Shown: piece after piece, positions 51,684 through 60,703 of the stretch
How positions within the stretch are numbered: position 1 is the first letter of the stretch
How the letters are laid out: every line of letters starts with the position of its first letter
Source: JAIEOG01 sp964611895
Lineage (GTDB): Bacteria > Bdellovibrionota > FAC87 > UBA2466
DNA: 64,000 nucleotides
Assembly (NCBI GenBank): GCA_964611895.1
Contig: CAZTDN010000014.1
Coordinates: 11,562 to 75,561 of the forward strand
Direction of reading: 5' to 3'
Translations under genes and position numbers: made by a program
Notes under the pieces: generated by a model
The model's input: only the letters and a program-made list of their open reading frames with translations
What the model was told of the DNA's origin: nothing
Database searches by the model: none

Positions 51684-51745
51684 GGTACGCGGTTACTTTT
51701 ACCAAAGTAACCGCGTACCTTTTTCAAATAACGGCGTACCTTTTT
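51684..51745. repeat. Palindrome of the GGTACGCGG family acting as a bidirectional terminator, plus a third half-arm
   Basis: GGTACGCGGTTACTTT pairs with AAAGTAACCGCGTACC (51684-51719), with a short ACC-containing centre. It is preceded by A6 and followed by T5, so it can terminate transcription from both sides. A second right-arm copy, AACGGCGTACC then TTTTT, lies at 51730-51745 with one mismatch, so the site looks like a partial duplication. Confidence 0.85.
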
Positions 51746-51754
51746 CCTTAGGAA

Positions 51755-52020
51755 CTACCTGGGCAGTGTAGGGGTACTCTGACCGGATCGACTTCGCTCC
51801 ACACTGACAGCGACTTCGCGGTGCCGCTTAAGGTGGGGCAGCTGCGTACTGATGTAGTTCGCAACGTCTTTCCCCTGAAAAGTCTTCAAAGCACGCTCTA
51901 GTTTATCAATTGTGTTGTCATGCTTTGAGTCCATTTCAGAAGTAAACATCCGATCGAAATCCATTCCATTTTTCAGGTTTAGTTTCTCGACCAGTTCTTT
52001 GCGATCTTCTTGTTTATTCG
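51755..52020 (-). pseudogene. DUF4142 gene remnant (C-terminal part)
   Basis: The surviving frame reads RKELVEKLNLKNGMDFDRMF, SEMDSKHDNTIDKLERAL and ISTQLPHLKRHREVAV, which is the C-terminal half of the ferritin-like DUF4142 fold. The N-terminal half and signal peptide are missing. At about 52020 the frame runs into sequence of the transposase on the other strand, so the gene was cut there. An ATG reading to 52078 is available but the first part is not DUF4142. Confidence 0.75.
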
Positions 52021-53085
52021 CGGAAGAGCGGCCACGGTTTCTACCGAGGGGGATCTGATCCCTCATCGGTGCTGGCAAAAGGGCAGCGCATCGAAGTTAG
52101 AAAGCCCAGAGTCAAAAAGGGCGAGCGAGAAGTCGAGCTGCATACTCACCGAGCGCTTCGCGACTACGATTTGCTAAGCGATCGAATTGTGAGTCACATG
52201 CTCAAGGGCGTCTCAAGCCGCGACTACGATGGTCTAGTCGAGGAGCTTGAAGGCGGTCTTGGGCTGAAGAAGAGCGCTGTTTCAAAAGCGTTTGTGAAGG
52301 GCAGCAGACAGGCACTCGATGAGCTCAATGGCCGCGACCTAAGCGATCACGAATGGCTCGCTATCATGATCGACGGGATCGAGTTCGCCTCTCGCCACGT
52401 TATCGTCGCTATCGGCATCACGACAAAAGGCCGCAAACTAGTTCTGGGCCTGCGCGAAGGGGACACGGAAGATAGCGAGATAGTAAAGGATCTAATCCAA
52501 AGTCTCATCGACCGCGGACTGAATAGAGAACACTCCTTCCTCTTCGTTATCGACGGCAGCAAAGCCCTACGAAAAGCAGTGCGCCAGGTATTCGGAAACC
52601 GTTGCCCCGTACAGCGGTGCGTGCGCCACAAGGAGCGAAACGTGATTAAGTACCTACCGTGGCGATTGCACGGAGAGTTTCGTCGACGTTGGAAACTCGT
52701 TCATGGAATGACGGACTATACCGATGCCAAGAACCAGCTCACCGCTCTCGTTGCGTGGCTAACAAAGATCAATCTCGAGGCGGTCAGTTCTATCGAGGAG
52801 GCTGAGGGGGAAACACTTACCCTGATCAAGCTCGGGACCCCGAAGAAACTCAGAACCACCCTGCTCTCTACCAACCCGATCGAGTCGGCCTTCGATGGCG
52901 TGCGATCGCGAACGGCCAGGGTGAAGCACTGGCGGAACGGGAAAGATCAGATTGCCCGCTGGACGGCGGCAACGCTCACCGAACTAGAAAAACGGTTCAA
53001 GCTTATACCAGGCCACCGAGAAATACCGATATTGCTGGAAGCGCTACGACGAAAGGAAGCGATCGAGGTGGAGCAGAGCGCCTAA
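52021..53085 (+). pseudogene. IS256-family (mutator-type) transposase, 5'-truncated
   Basis: Transposase with the DDE core visible: MIDGIEFASRHVIVAIGI with the first Asp, FVIDGSKALRKAVRQVFG with the second, VQRCVRHKERNVIKYLP, and LSTNPIESAFDGVRSRTARV with the Glu. A family-like segment (GHGFYRGGSDPSSV) extends to about 52030, upstream of the first GTG at 52069. The usual N-terminal 60 or so residues are missing, replaced by DUF4142 sequence. It is therefore an inactivated element; the right end would lie in 53086-53130, but no inverted repeat can be confirmed without the left end. Confidence 0.85.
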
Positions 53086-53128
53086 GAGAATCCGACCTCA
53101 GAAACGTCATAACCGCGAATTCAGCAAA

Positions 53129-53458
53129 CTAGGGTTTAACATTTATATAAACAACGTTCGTTTCGGAGGACTTTCCATCCGAAACTGTGACGTCGCATGA
53201 GTTCGAACCCACATCTGAAGCCGTTGGTGTTCCAGCGACCAGGCACCCTGATGTCATCGATAACCAACCACTGCAGGCGAGAGAGCAAACAACCGGATCT
53301 CCTCCAGGGTTATCGATGAACGAGCCAAGATTTTGCACATAAGAGGTGCCCACCGAACCATCTGGAAGTGTAATCGGCCTGGTATTCCAGGTCGGTTTCG
53401 CATTTGCGCTCTCAATTGTGAAAAGGGTCGCAGCTGCTAATATAAAGGCATATTTCAT
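53129..53458 (-). CDS. Small exported protein with Ig-like (He_PIG) domain
   Basis: 109 aa. The ATG at 53458 with GGGGAAAA upstream starts a signal peptide (MKYAFILAAATLFTIESANA). The rest is one putative Ig-like domain with the GSVGTSYVQNLGSFID opening, GWLSMTSGCLVAGTP and DVTVSDGKSSETNVVYINV end. Such domains usually occur in long repeats in adhesins. A single-domain protein is unusual, so it may be a fragment of a longer gene. Confidence 0.65.
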   Translation of the reverse strand: MKYAFILAAATLFTIESANAKPTWNTRPITLPDGSVGTSYVQNLGSFIDNPGGDPVVCSLACSGWLSMTSGCLVAGTPTASDVGSNSCDVTVSDGKSSETNVVYINVKP

Positions 53459-53527
53459 TTGTTTTTCCCCACAGGATTTCACTCGGAGTATCTTACCGAG
53501 TGTCGATAAGGTCACAAGGCGCACCGC

Positions 53528-53983
53528 ATGACAGAAAGTTCCTGCGGAGCACTAGGAGAAAAGAGCTTGATCGGAGCTGGGCAGATCGCGTAAGAGAGTG
53601 GCGCCCTTCCGATATATCCCACCGAGACTGCGGACAACCTCGTTGAAATCGCTCAGGTACTGGTGAACCTAGTCAATAACGCCATCGATGCAATCAAAAA
53701 CTCCAGCGGAGAGAAGTGGGTACGGGTTTTGGTGTTTGAGGATGCCCACGCTTTGATACTTCAGATCCGGGACTCCGGAAAAGGAATTCCTGACCATATC
53801 GCAAAGAAGCTCTTCCAGCCTTTTTTTACGACCAAAAAAGTGGGCGAAGGTACCGGCCTGGGACTCTCGATTGCGCAAGGAATCCTGAAGGAGCATGGTG
53901 CGACCATTGAAGTTCTAAAAAACGAACCAAACACTTGTTTTGAAATTCGTTTCGAGAAAGCCGAGGCTCTCCGTGCAGCTTAA
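53528..53983 (+). pseudogene. Histidine kinase remnant
   Basis: An ATG at 53528 with AAGG upstream reads about 20 codons ending EKSLIGAGQIA, like the lead-in to an HK H-box, then a stop at 53591. In the same frame after the stop comes ETADNLVEIAQVLVNLVNNA, the N-box, then IRDSGKGIPDHIAKKLFQPF, FTTKKVGEGTGLGLSIAQG and the end of an HATPase domain. The H-box and linker are missing between. A plain reading is an internal deletion plus a stop. The part from GTG 53663 could still be translated as an HATPase-only protein. The receiver gene overlaps its end. Confidence 0.7.
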
Positions 53984-54314
53984 TGTGGTTTATATTGATG
54001 ATGAATCCGAATTGTGCGAACTGTTCACAGAGCTTTTTTCATCAGATCGAGTGAACGTTCGCAGTTTTAACGACGCCAAAGAGGGTATATTGGCTTGTAC
54101 AAACAGCAAACCCGATGTGGTCTTCCTAGATTATCGGATGCCAAACACCAATGGAGATCTCGTTGCTCAAGAACTTAAGCTTGATGTGCCCATTTACCTA
54201 ATTAGTGGCGAGGTACAAATCGCCACCCAGTATGCTTTTAGGAAAGTTCTCCCCAAACCCTACGATCAAACAGCCATTCAAGACATTCTATCTACACTTC
54301 TGAATAAACAATAA
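53973..54314 (+). CDS. Receiver-domain response regulator, stand-alone
   Basis: Cytosolic protein of about 113 aa with only a receiver domain: VVYIDDESELCELF (acidic pair), VVFLDYRMPNTNGD with the phospho-Asp, a Ser in LISGE, and the conserved Lys in LPKPYD. The GTG at 53973 has GAGG six bases upstream. It overlaps the broken histidine kinase by 11 bp. With no output domain it would need a partner, or it is an orphan of a decayed pair. Confidence 0.85.
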   Translation: MQLNVVYIDDESELCELFTELFSSDRVNVRSFNDAKEGILACTNSKPDVVFLDYRMPNTNGDLVAQELKLDVPIYLISGEVQIATQYAFRKVLPKPYDQTAIQDILSTLLNKQ

Positions 54315-54325
54315 CCGTAGGAAGT

Positions 54326-55543
54326 TTACGGAACAGCTGCCTCGATGTGCTTTCGGAAATGCTCCATGAAATCCTGCGTAACAGGACGACCAGGGAGGAA
54401 AAGTTTGTCCAAAGCAAACGGGTGGTATTCACTCACCGAATTGCGTAGGTGTAAGTAGTCCACCGCTTCTATCCCCGCGTTAGAATACTTCGGAGGATTC
54501 CGCATAAAATCTCTCGCATTCTGAACAGGAGATAGCTCCACTGGAGCAAAATTTGAGTCGATAACCACGTGGCTAAAATGCATTGTCTTCAGCGCATTCC
54601 CGGCAACCAGATCGGACAAACTTTGCAAGAAAGCTCCCTTTTCCAAAAACTGGTTTGAATCGGGCAGCTCAGGAGGAACGGGATCGAGCTTCTGAAAGGC
54701 ATTGTAAACAATGGCTGCGATGGTCCGAGGAGTCGCGGAACCGTCGGAAAGCGCCTTTACTTCGCTCAAGACCTCCATCACTGCCGGGAGAACCACTTCG
54801 GGCGCCTTTTCCATGAAGGTTGCTGTGAGAGGTCCTTCAAAAAAATAAGCGTTTGTTCCATGGGTTTTTCCATAAAACGCAAACCGATACTCTTCTGGGG
54901 AGAAAACTTTTGCTACGTCAGCCAAAAACCAATCGAACACCATTTTGAAGGATAGCGGCTGGGCGAGCAGTGCGTCTTGGATGTCGAGTACTTTATCGGC
55001 ATCCCACTCCCTTGCCAAATAGCGTGTTTGCAGAACAGGCGTGTTGGTTCCAGAGACTGGCAAACAGTACTCGTAACGCAAAAGCGTCTTTTTGACCGAT
55101 GCGTAGCGGGTATCGACGAGCGAAACACTGCCCCAATTGCGGACCAACACCAACCCTACATTGAGAGGCGCCTTGTCGGAGCAAAACAACTCACGCAGGA
55201 GCACCATTTCCTGATCAACAGACCGAGGAAACCGCTCGGCGTCTTGTTCAAGCGCAGCCGCAACTCGGCCCGCCTGTTTTCTAAACTCTGGTGTGCCTGA
55301 CTTTTCGTTGGCCATGCGCTTCCACATACCGATGAGTTCAGAATAGCGCTTCTGTACGGGGTCGGTTCCCGCGACCAGGTTTCGATCATTGGCGTAATAG
55401 ATCAGGACCGGTTTTTTTGCGTGAATTTCCGGAGCATTTAGCACCTTGTCCGAATCGGAAAGTCTATGCCCCGGAATATCTCCAAAAGCTTCTCCAAAAG
55501 GGTTTGCCAATAAGGCCACAGCGAGGAATGCAAGTGTTCTCAT
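54326..55543 (-). CDS. Exported protein of unknown function
   Basis: Not recognised. 405 aa with a signal peptide (LAFLAVALLANPFGEAFG). The mature sequence is mixed alpha/beta with segments such as PVLIYYANDRNLVA, VGLVLVRNWGSVSLVDT and FSHVVIDSNFAPVELSP. There are only a few cysteines and no clear metal motif. It is probably periplasmic. It is convergent with the receiver gene and is followed upstream by a 273-bp gap. Confidence 0.65.
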   Translation of the reverse strand: MRTLAFLAVALLANPFGEAFGDIPGHRLSDSDKVLNAPEIHAKKPVLIYYANDRNLVAGTDPVQKRYSELIGMWKRMANEKSGTPEFRKQAGRVAAALEQDAERFPRSVDQEMVLLRELFCSDKAPLNVGLVLVRNWGSVSLVDTRYASVKKTLLRYEYCLPVSGTNTPVLQTRYLAREWDADKVLDIQDALLAQPLSFKMVFDWFLADVAKVFSPEEYRFAFYGKTHGTNAYFFEGPLTATFMEKAPEVVLPAVMEVLSEVKALSDGSATPRTIAAIVYNAFQKLDPVPPELPDSNQFLEKGAFLQSLSDLVAGNALKTMHFSHVVIDSNFAPVELSPVQNARDFMRNPPKYSNAGIEAVDYLHLRNSVSEYHPFALDKLFLPGRPVTQDFMEHFRKHIEAAVP

Positions 55544-55816
55544 AGGGAGGGGAAGCTACCATAACGAAGGCTTTTTGACCCCGGTTTTCCGAACTTCCTC
55601 AGGGCGAGGGCGTACGGGCACTGCGTTCCAAAGCCCACCTCCTGATTCAATTCACAAAAACAATGGAAAAGGTCATATATATCTATTGGATAGATTCATC
55701 TCCGCCGACGATACTGACATGAATGAAGCTCGCTGTTGCACGGGATAACGCGATGCACAGATCCACCTAGGATGAGCACTCAGAACAATTGATTTTTATG
55801 ACGATAAGTAACTCCG
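55544..55816. other. Intergenic region before the type I export operon
   Basis: No supported gene. It holds the divergent promoters of the exported protein and the ABC operon. AT-rich stretches occur at about 55670-55690 and 55785-55800. I see no clear hairpin, repeat or tRNA. Confidence 0.6.
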
Positions 55817-57478
55817 ATGGCCGATAAAACGCACAGCACTAGCCACCTGCTTTTCAAGCTCCTACGGGCGGAGAAAAAGGAAATTGCGGTCGTCCTCACC
55901 TACGGGGTCGCGGTAGGGCTACTTTCGCTGGCGATCCCCATAGGCGTTCAAGCGCTAGTAAATACGGTTACTTTTGGAAGCCTTTCCCAACCGCTTTTAT
56001 TCCTCGTCCTGGCCGTCTTCGCAGGGCTGGGTTTAGCGGCGGTATTTCGCGGTCTGCAGGTTCTGGTTGTGGAGAAGTTGCAGGTGCGTTTTTTTGCCTA
56101 CATTGCTCTGGAGTTGGCCGCCCGGCTCCCACGTGTGCGCATGGACCGGATTGCAGGCGCCAAATTTCCCGAACTTGTAAATCGATTTTTTGATGTGTTG
56201 GTTGTTCAAAAAAGCACCGCGACCATTCTCCTAGAGGGATTTGCTTTAGTTCTTCAGACATTGATTGGCCTAGTGCTACTGGCCTTCTACCACCCAGCCC
56301 TCTTGGCGTTTGACCTCATTTTGGTCCTCGCGATGATCGGAGTGTTGTTCGGGCTGGGGCAACGAGCGGTCAAAACAGCGATTGAAGAGTCTGTTCAAAA
56401 GTACCGTGTGGCTGCCTGGCTTGAAGAAATAGCAAGCAAATCCCTCAGCTTTCGAAGTGCAGAAGCACGGCGTTTTGCGCTTCAGCGCGCCGATGACCTA
56501 ATCGTGAATTACCTCGATGCTCGAAAGGGGCATTTTAGAATCTTATTCCGTCAAGTGACCGGCGCACTCTCTCTGCAAGCAGTGGCGAGCGCGGCACTTC
56601 TCGGACTCGGCGCAGTGTTAGTCACACGCAATCAGCTAACTTTGGGGCAATTGGTCGCAGCGGAAATTGTAGTGACGAATGTATTGAGCTCGCTGGCCAA
56701 GTTTCAGAAACATCTAGAAGCTTTCTATGACTTAGCCGCCGGCTTAGACAAAATAGAAAGCCTGCTTTCACTGCCTTTAGAGGCTGATGAGAACAATGAA
56801 AAACTCAGCAGCACAGCTCCAATAGCACTGACTTTCAAAGAATGCGCCTTTAGGTTTTCGGAATCGAAATTTTCTTTTCGCCCCCTTTCCAAAGAAGTTC
56901 AACCGGGGGAACGCGTCGCTGTTTTGGGCCCAAATGGTTCAGGAAAGAGCACTTTGGTAGATTTGGTATATGGCATGAAGCCCCCCACCAGTGGAGCTAT
57001 CTTTATTGATGGAGTAGATTGCCGTGAGCTTGGTCCCGAAGAAGTTCGTCGGCATGTTTCGTTAGTGCGCGGAATCGAAGTTATCGGAGCCAGCGTATTA
57101 GAGAATGTTGTGTTTGGGAGAGAGTGGATTTCAACTTCGGATGCCAAGACCGCTTTAGAAAAGGTGGGATTGCTAGACGAAGTACTCCGCTTGCCCCAAG
57201 GCATTCACACCCAACTCACGGAGAGCGGTGTCCCTCTTTCGGTTGCCTATACTCAGGCGTTAATGATCGCGCGTGCGATAGCCGGGAAACCACGCCTACT
57301 AATGGTAGACGAGAGCTTGGAGCCATTAGATGTAGCATCCTGCCGCTCTGCTTTGGAGGCGCTGCTAGATAAGGGAGCATCGTGGACTCTTCTGTTATGC
57401 ACCCACGATGCTGAAATTGCCGGGCGTTGTGATACGAAAATCGTGCTGGCGGCTACTACAGAGGGAAAGGCAGCCTAG
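55817..57478 (+). CDS. ABC transporter, fused permease-ATPase, type I secretion-like
   Basis: 553 aa. Residues about 15-300 are the six-helix exporter domain (AVVLTYGVAVGLLSLAIPIG, LLFLVLAVFAGLGLAAVF). The ATPase holds Walker A GPNGSGKST (371-379) and Walker B LLMVDESLEPLD with the catalytic Glu. An H-loop reads LLCTHDAE. The ABC signature LSGGQ is replaced by LSVAYTQ, so the motor is degenerate. There is no N-terminal C39 peptidase domain. It is first in the operon with HlyD and TolC homologues (one-base overlap TAGTG), so it is probably an export pump. Confidence 0.88.
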   Translation: MADKTHSTSHLLFKLLRAEKKEIAVVLTYGVAVGLLSLAIPIGVQALVNTVTFGSLSQPLLFLVLAVFAGLGLAAVFRGLQVLVVEKLQVRFFAYIALELAARLPRVRMDRIAGAKFPELVNRFFDVLVVQKSTATILLEGFALVLQTLIGLVLLAFYHPALLAFDLILVLAMIGVLFGLGQRAVKTAIEESVQKYRVAAWLEEIASKSLSFRSAEARRFALQRADDLIVNYLDARKGHFRILFRQVTGALSLQAVASAALLGLGAVLVTRNQLTLGQLVAAEIVVTNVLSSLAKFQKHLEAFYDLAAGLDKIESLLSLPLEADENNEKLSSTAPIALTFKECAFRFSESKFSFRPLSKEVQPGERVAVLGPNGSGKSTLVDLVYGMKPPTSGAIFIDGVDCRELGPEEVRRHVSLVRGIEVIGASVLENVVFGREWISTSDAKTALEKVGLLDEVLRLPQGIHTQLTESGVPLSVAYTQALMIARAIAGKPRLLMVDESLEPLDVASCRSALEALLDKGASWTLLLCTHDAEIAGRCDTKIVLAATTEGKAA

Positions 57479-58536
57479 TGGGCTTGACACGCAAAAACTT
57501 AGCACTCCGAAGATTTGGACTGCCACTTGAGGCACTCAATCGGGTGCAACCCCATGGTTCTCACCGACTGTTTTTCACGCTGTTTGGTAGTGGAGCGGTT
57601 TTGATCGTTTTGATTCTTGCGTTTTTACCCTGGCAACAAACGGCCGTCGGTGCAGGCCGCGTCGTGGCTTTTTCTCCGGTAGATCGGCAGCAAGATATTA
57701 ACTCGCCGATCGAAGGCAGAGTACAAAAATGGCACGTGTCCGAAGGCTCTCGAGTTGATGCTGGGCAATTGATTGTCGAGCTATCGGACAACGATCCGGA
57801 AATATTGCAACGCTTGCAGATGGAACGAAATGCATTAGAGAAGCGGGTAGGTGCGGCTAAACTAGGAGTTCAAACATCGAAATTAAATCTAGATAGACAG
57901 AAAATTCTGTTGGAAAAAGGGCTGAGTGCTCAGCGAAGCTACGAACAGGCGAACTTGGAATATACGAAGTACCTTGTAGACGAAGCCAACGCCGCTGCTG
58001 AATTGGCCCGCATCGATGTGCGACTCTCTCGACAACTTACCCAGTCAGTCAAAGCCCCTGCCGCTGGAACCATCCTTAAGATCATTTCGGGACAGGGCGC
58101 CCAGGTCGTCAAGGCCGGGCAGACCCTTGCCGTTTTTGTACCGGAGACCGCATCTCGAGCCGTAGAGATCTGGGTAAATGGCAACGATGTTCCGCTGGTC
58201 TACGAAGGCAGAAAAGTACGCTTGCAATTTGAAGGCTGGCCCGCGCTTCAGTTTAGCGGCTGGCCTTCGGTAGCAGTGGGGACTTTTGCCGGGAAAGTAC
58301 AGCTGGTTGACTCGGCAGATAACGGCGAAGGAAAATCTCGAATTGTTGTCACCCCTGAAGACAGCGCGCTATGGCCTGAACCTCGATACTTGCGCCAGGG
58401 AGTTCGCGCTGTCGCCTGGGTCTTACTCGACGAAGTGAGCCTTGGATATGAGCTCTGGCGTTCGTTCAACGGCTTCCCGCCGAGTTCGAGCACTGCTCCC
58501 AGCGTAGTGAATTACCCCGCGAGGGCTGCCAAGTGA
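57478..58536 (+). CDS. HlyD-family periplasmic adaptor
   Basis: 352 aa. The membrane anchor is at about 30-50 (LIVLILAFLPWQQ). A biotinyl-lipoyl-like half (SPIEGRVQKWHVSEGSRVDA), a coiled coil (ILQRLQMERNALEKRVGAAK, LEKGLSAQRSYEQANLEY) and the second lipoyl half (VKAPAAGTILKIISGQGAQV) follow. It bridges the ABC protein and TolC. The GTG start overlaps the ABC stop by one base; the stop overlaps the next start as GTGA. Confidence 0.9.
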   Translation: MGLTRKNLALRRFGLPLEALNRVQPHGSHRLFFTLFGSGAVLIVLILAFLPWQQTAVGAGRVVAFSPVDRQQDINSPIEGRVQKWHVSEGSRVDAGQLIVELSDNDPEILQRLQMERNALEKRVGAAKLGVQTSKLNLDRQKILLEKGLSAQRSYEQANLEYTKYLVDEANAAAELARIDVRLSRQLTQSVKAPAAGTILKIISGQGAQVVKAGQTLAVFVPETASRAVEIWVNGNDVPLVYEGRKVRLQFEGWPALQFSGWPSVAVGTFAGKVQLVDSADNGEGKSRIVVTPEDSALWPEPRYLRQGVRAVAWVLLDEVSLGYELWRSFNGFPPSSSTAPSVVNYPARAAK

Positions 58537-59912
58537 GGATCGCACGTTGGGGTGTTCTTCTGCTGATCGCCTCAGTGGCAAAAGGCAGCAACCCTCTTAC
58601 CCTAAAAGAAATTGTCGATAACATCGAGGCGCAGTATCCCGTGGTTGTCGGCGCAAAAAAAGAGGTCGAAGCAGCCCAGGCAGATATCACGTCCTCCGAG
58701 GGAGCTTTTGACTTGCTCTGGAGAAATCGGGTGGCCTCTTTGAGTGGCGGCTATTATGAAAACTACCGCCTCGACTCGATAATCGAAAAACCTCTGGGTC
58801 CTTGGGGAGCGAGCGTTTTTACTGGTTACCGAATGGGTAGGGGAAACTTTGCTAGCTATGACGAAAAAGCTTTAACGTTGTCTCAGGGAGAAGCTCGTGT
58901 GGGACTGGAGCTGTCGTTGTGGCGAAATCGTCCCATTGATCGAAGGCGCGCCAATTTACAAAAATCGCGACTTGCACTTTCTGCAACCGAAGCTTCGGCA
59001 CTTCAGACTAGAATCGATGCGGTTCGAAGTGCCACGCAAAAGTATTGGGACTGGGTCGCCGCTGGAAGACGAGTCACCATTTACCGAGGTTTGTTGACCA
59101 TCGCCGAGGCGCGAGACAAGGGACTTGGAGAGCGGGTTCGCCATGGAGATGTTCCCCAATTTGAACGCAAAGATAACGAACGAGCCATCCTTCAACGGCG
59201 CGCGCAGTTAGTCACGGCTGAGCGTGCCTTACAGCAGGCGGCAATAGAACTTTCGCTTTTTCGACGTGACCCCGCTGGAAACCCCAAAGAACCATTGGAA
59301 GCTGAGTTGCCGCCGGATCTGCCTCGACAGCAGCTTTTAGTGGATTCAGTGCTGAATGACGATATCCAACTCGCTCTTGAGCAAAGGCCGGAGCTTGCGC
59401 GTTTGACCGCATCGCGCGAGCAATTTGATATCGAAGCCGACTGGGCAGACAATCAGCTCTCGCCTCGAGTGGACTTTCAGCTTGCAGCTTCGAGAGATTT
59501 TGGCACTGGTGCCGCCAACCGCACGGGAACAGAATTAGAAGCCGCAGTAGTTGTTGAGATCCCGCTAGAGCGCCGTCTCGCCTCGGGCCGTGCTGAAAAC
59601 GCGCGAGCCAACCGAGAACGCATCGAGGCAAGCCAACGCATGTTGCGCGACCGAATTGCTGCCGAAGTCCGCGACACCCACAGCCAACTCAGGGCAGCCA
59701 CTGCGCGGATCGACATTGCCATCTCCGAAACTGAGCTTGCGCGCAAGCTCGAGCAAGGGGAACGCGAACGGTTCGAGCATGGCGATAGCAACATCTTGTT
59801 CGTGAACCTACGTGAGCAGGCCACTGCGGACGCTCTGGTGCGCGAAGTAGAAGCCCTAGCTGATTACCACAAGGGCGTGGCGCAGTTAAAAGCAGTCATT
59901 GGCCGGTGGTAG
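58533..59912 (+). CDS. TolC-family outer-membrane efflux protein
   Basis: 459 aa. A GTG start gives a signal peptide (RWGVLLLIASVAKGSN). The long helical barrel has the paired OEP repeats (LKEIVDNIEAQYPVVVGAKK, LEQRPELARLTASREQFDIE). It forms the exit duct of the export complex. It is coupled to hlyD by GTGA. A small barrel protein gene follows after 35 bp. Confidence 0.9.
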   Translation: MRIARWGVLLLIASVAKGSNPLTLKEIVDNIEAQYPVVVGAKKEVEAAQADITSSEGAFDLLWRNRVASLSGGYYENYRLDSIIEKPLGPWGASVFTGYRMGRGNFASYDEKALTLSQGEARVGLELSLWRNRPIDRRRANLQKSRLALSATEASALQTRIDAVRSATQKYWDWVAAGRRVTIYRGLLTIAEARDKGLGERVRHGDVPQFERKDNERAILQRRAQLVTAERALQQAAIELSLFRRDPAGNPKEPLEAELPPDLPRQQLLVDSVLNDDIQLALEQRPELARLTASREQFDIEADWADNQLSPRVDFQLAASRDFGTGAANRTGTELEAAVVVEIPLERRLASGRAENARANRERIEASQRMLRDRIAAEVRDTHSQLRAATARIDIAISETELARKLEQGERERFEHGDSNILFVNLREQATADALVREVEALADYHKGVAQLKAVIGRW

Positions 59913-59947
59913 GCTATTCTGAAGATTGGATTCTTGGGAGGAACAGC

Positions 59948-60685
59948 GTGAACAAAAGATGGGTTCTTGTTTTTGTTGCAGCGATGGGTTTTGGTCCCGC
60001 TAGTTTTGCCGAGCCTTTTCTTTCCGTTGAGCTGGGGCCGACTTGGCAAAGTCGAAATGACGTAGGGATCCCCTCTTCTGGTGGCACTCGGTTCAGTTTG
60101 ATGGACGCCGGCGCAGGGCCTTTTTTTGCATGGCGCATGTATGCAGGTTATGCGTTCGACGAGCGACACGAAGTGCGTTTGCTCATCGCCCCACTTACGG
60201 CTTCGGGCCGCGGCACTTACACGCAGAACCTTTCGTTTGCCAATCAAACTTTCACGGCTGGCACTCCAATAGACACAACGTACAAGTTTAACTCTTACCG
60301 ACTGACTTACCGATATGCTTTTTATCTTTCGGACTCCTGGCGGCTTCAAGTGGGCCTTACCGGCAAAATTCGCGATGCCCGAGTGGCCTTGCAACAGGGA
60401 GCTTTGTCGGCCGAGAGTACCAACGTAGGTTTTGTTCCCCTGCTCAATTTTGCGGCTCGGTACAAAATAGACGAGGACTGGGCTCTGTTATTGGATATTG
60501 ATGGACTAGCCGCTCCTCAAGGCCGCGCGGTAGACGCGACCATTCAGGTGAGTCGCAAAGTAGTTCCTTGGATGGAAGCGCAATTGGGATACCGGACTTT
60601 AGAAGGGGGCGCCGAAAATACGACCATTTATAGCTTTGCTTGGCTGCACTACTTGACCCTTGGGGCGAGTTTTACTCTCTTTTAA
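59948..60685 (+). CDS. Outer-membrane beta-barrel-like protein
   Basis: 245 aa. The GTG at 59948 has GGAGG upstream and gives a signal peptide (RWVLVFVAAMGFGPASFAE). Strand-rich sequence (LSVELGPTWQSRNDV, YAFDERHEVRLLIAPLTA) ends ASFTLF, a barrel end. A longer frame from 59906 was rejected. It follows TolC in the same direction, so it may belong to the export operon. The family is not identified. Confidence 0.75.
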   Translation: MNKRWVLVFVAAMGFGPASFAEPFLSVELGPTWQSRNDVGIPSSGGTRFSLMDAGAGPFFAWRMYAGYAFDERHEVRLLIAPLTASGRGTYTQNLSFANQTFTAGTPIDTTYKFNSYRLTYRYAFYLSDSWRLQVGLTGKIRDARVALQQGALSAESTNVGFVPLLNFAARYKIDEDWALLLDIDGLAAPQGRAVDATIQVSRKVVPWMEAQLGYRTLEGGAENTTIYSFAWLHYLTLGASFTLF

Positions 60686-60703
60686 AATCAGCGGGCGATT
60701 CGC

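Noticed and set aside
55446..55748. 100-aa plus-strand open frame before the ABC operon
   Set aside because: It overlaps the exported-protein start region, has no ribosome site or recognisable domain, and looks like chance.
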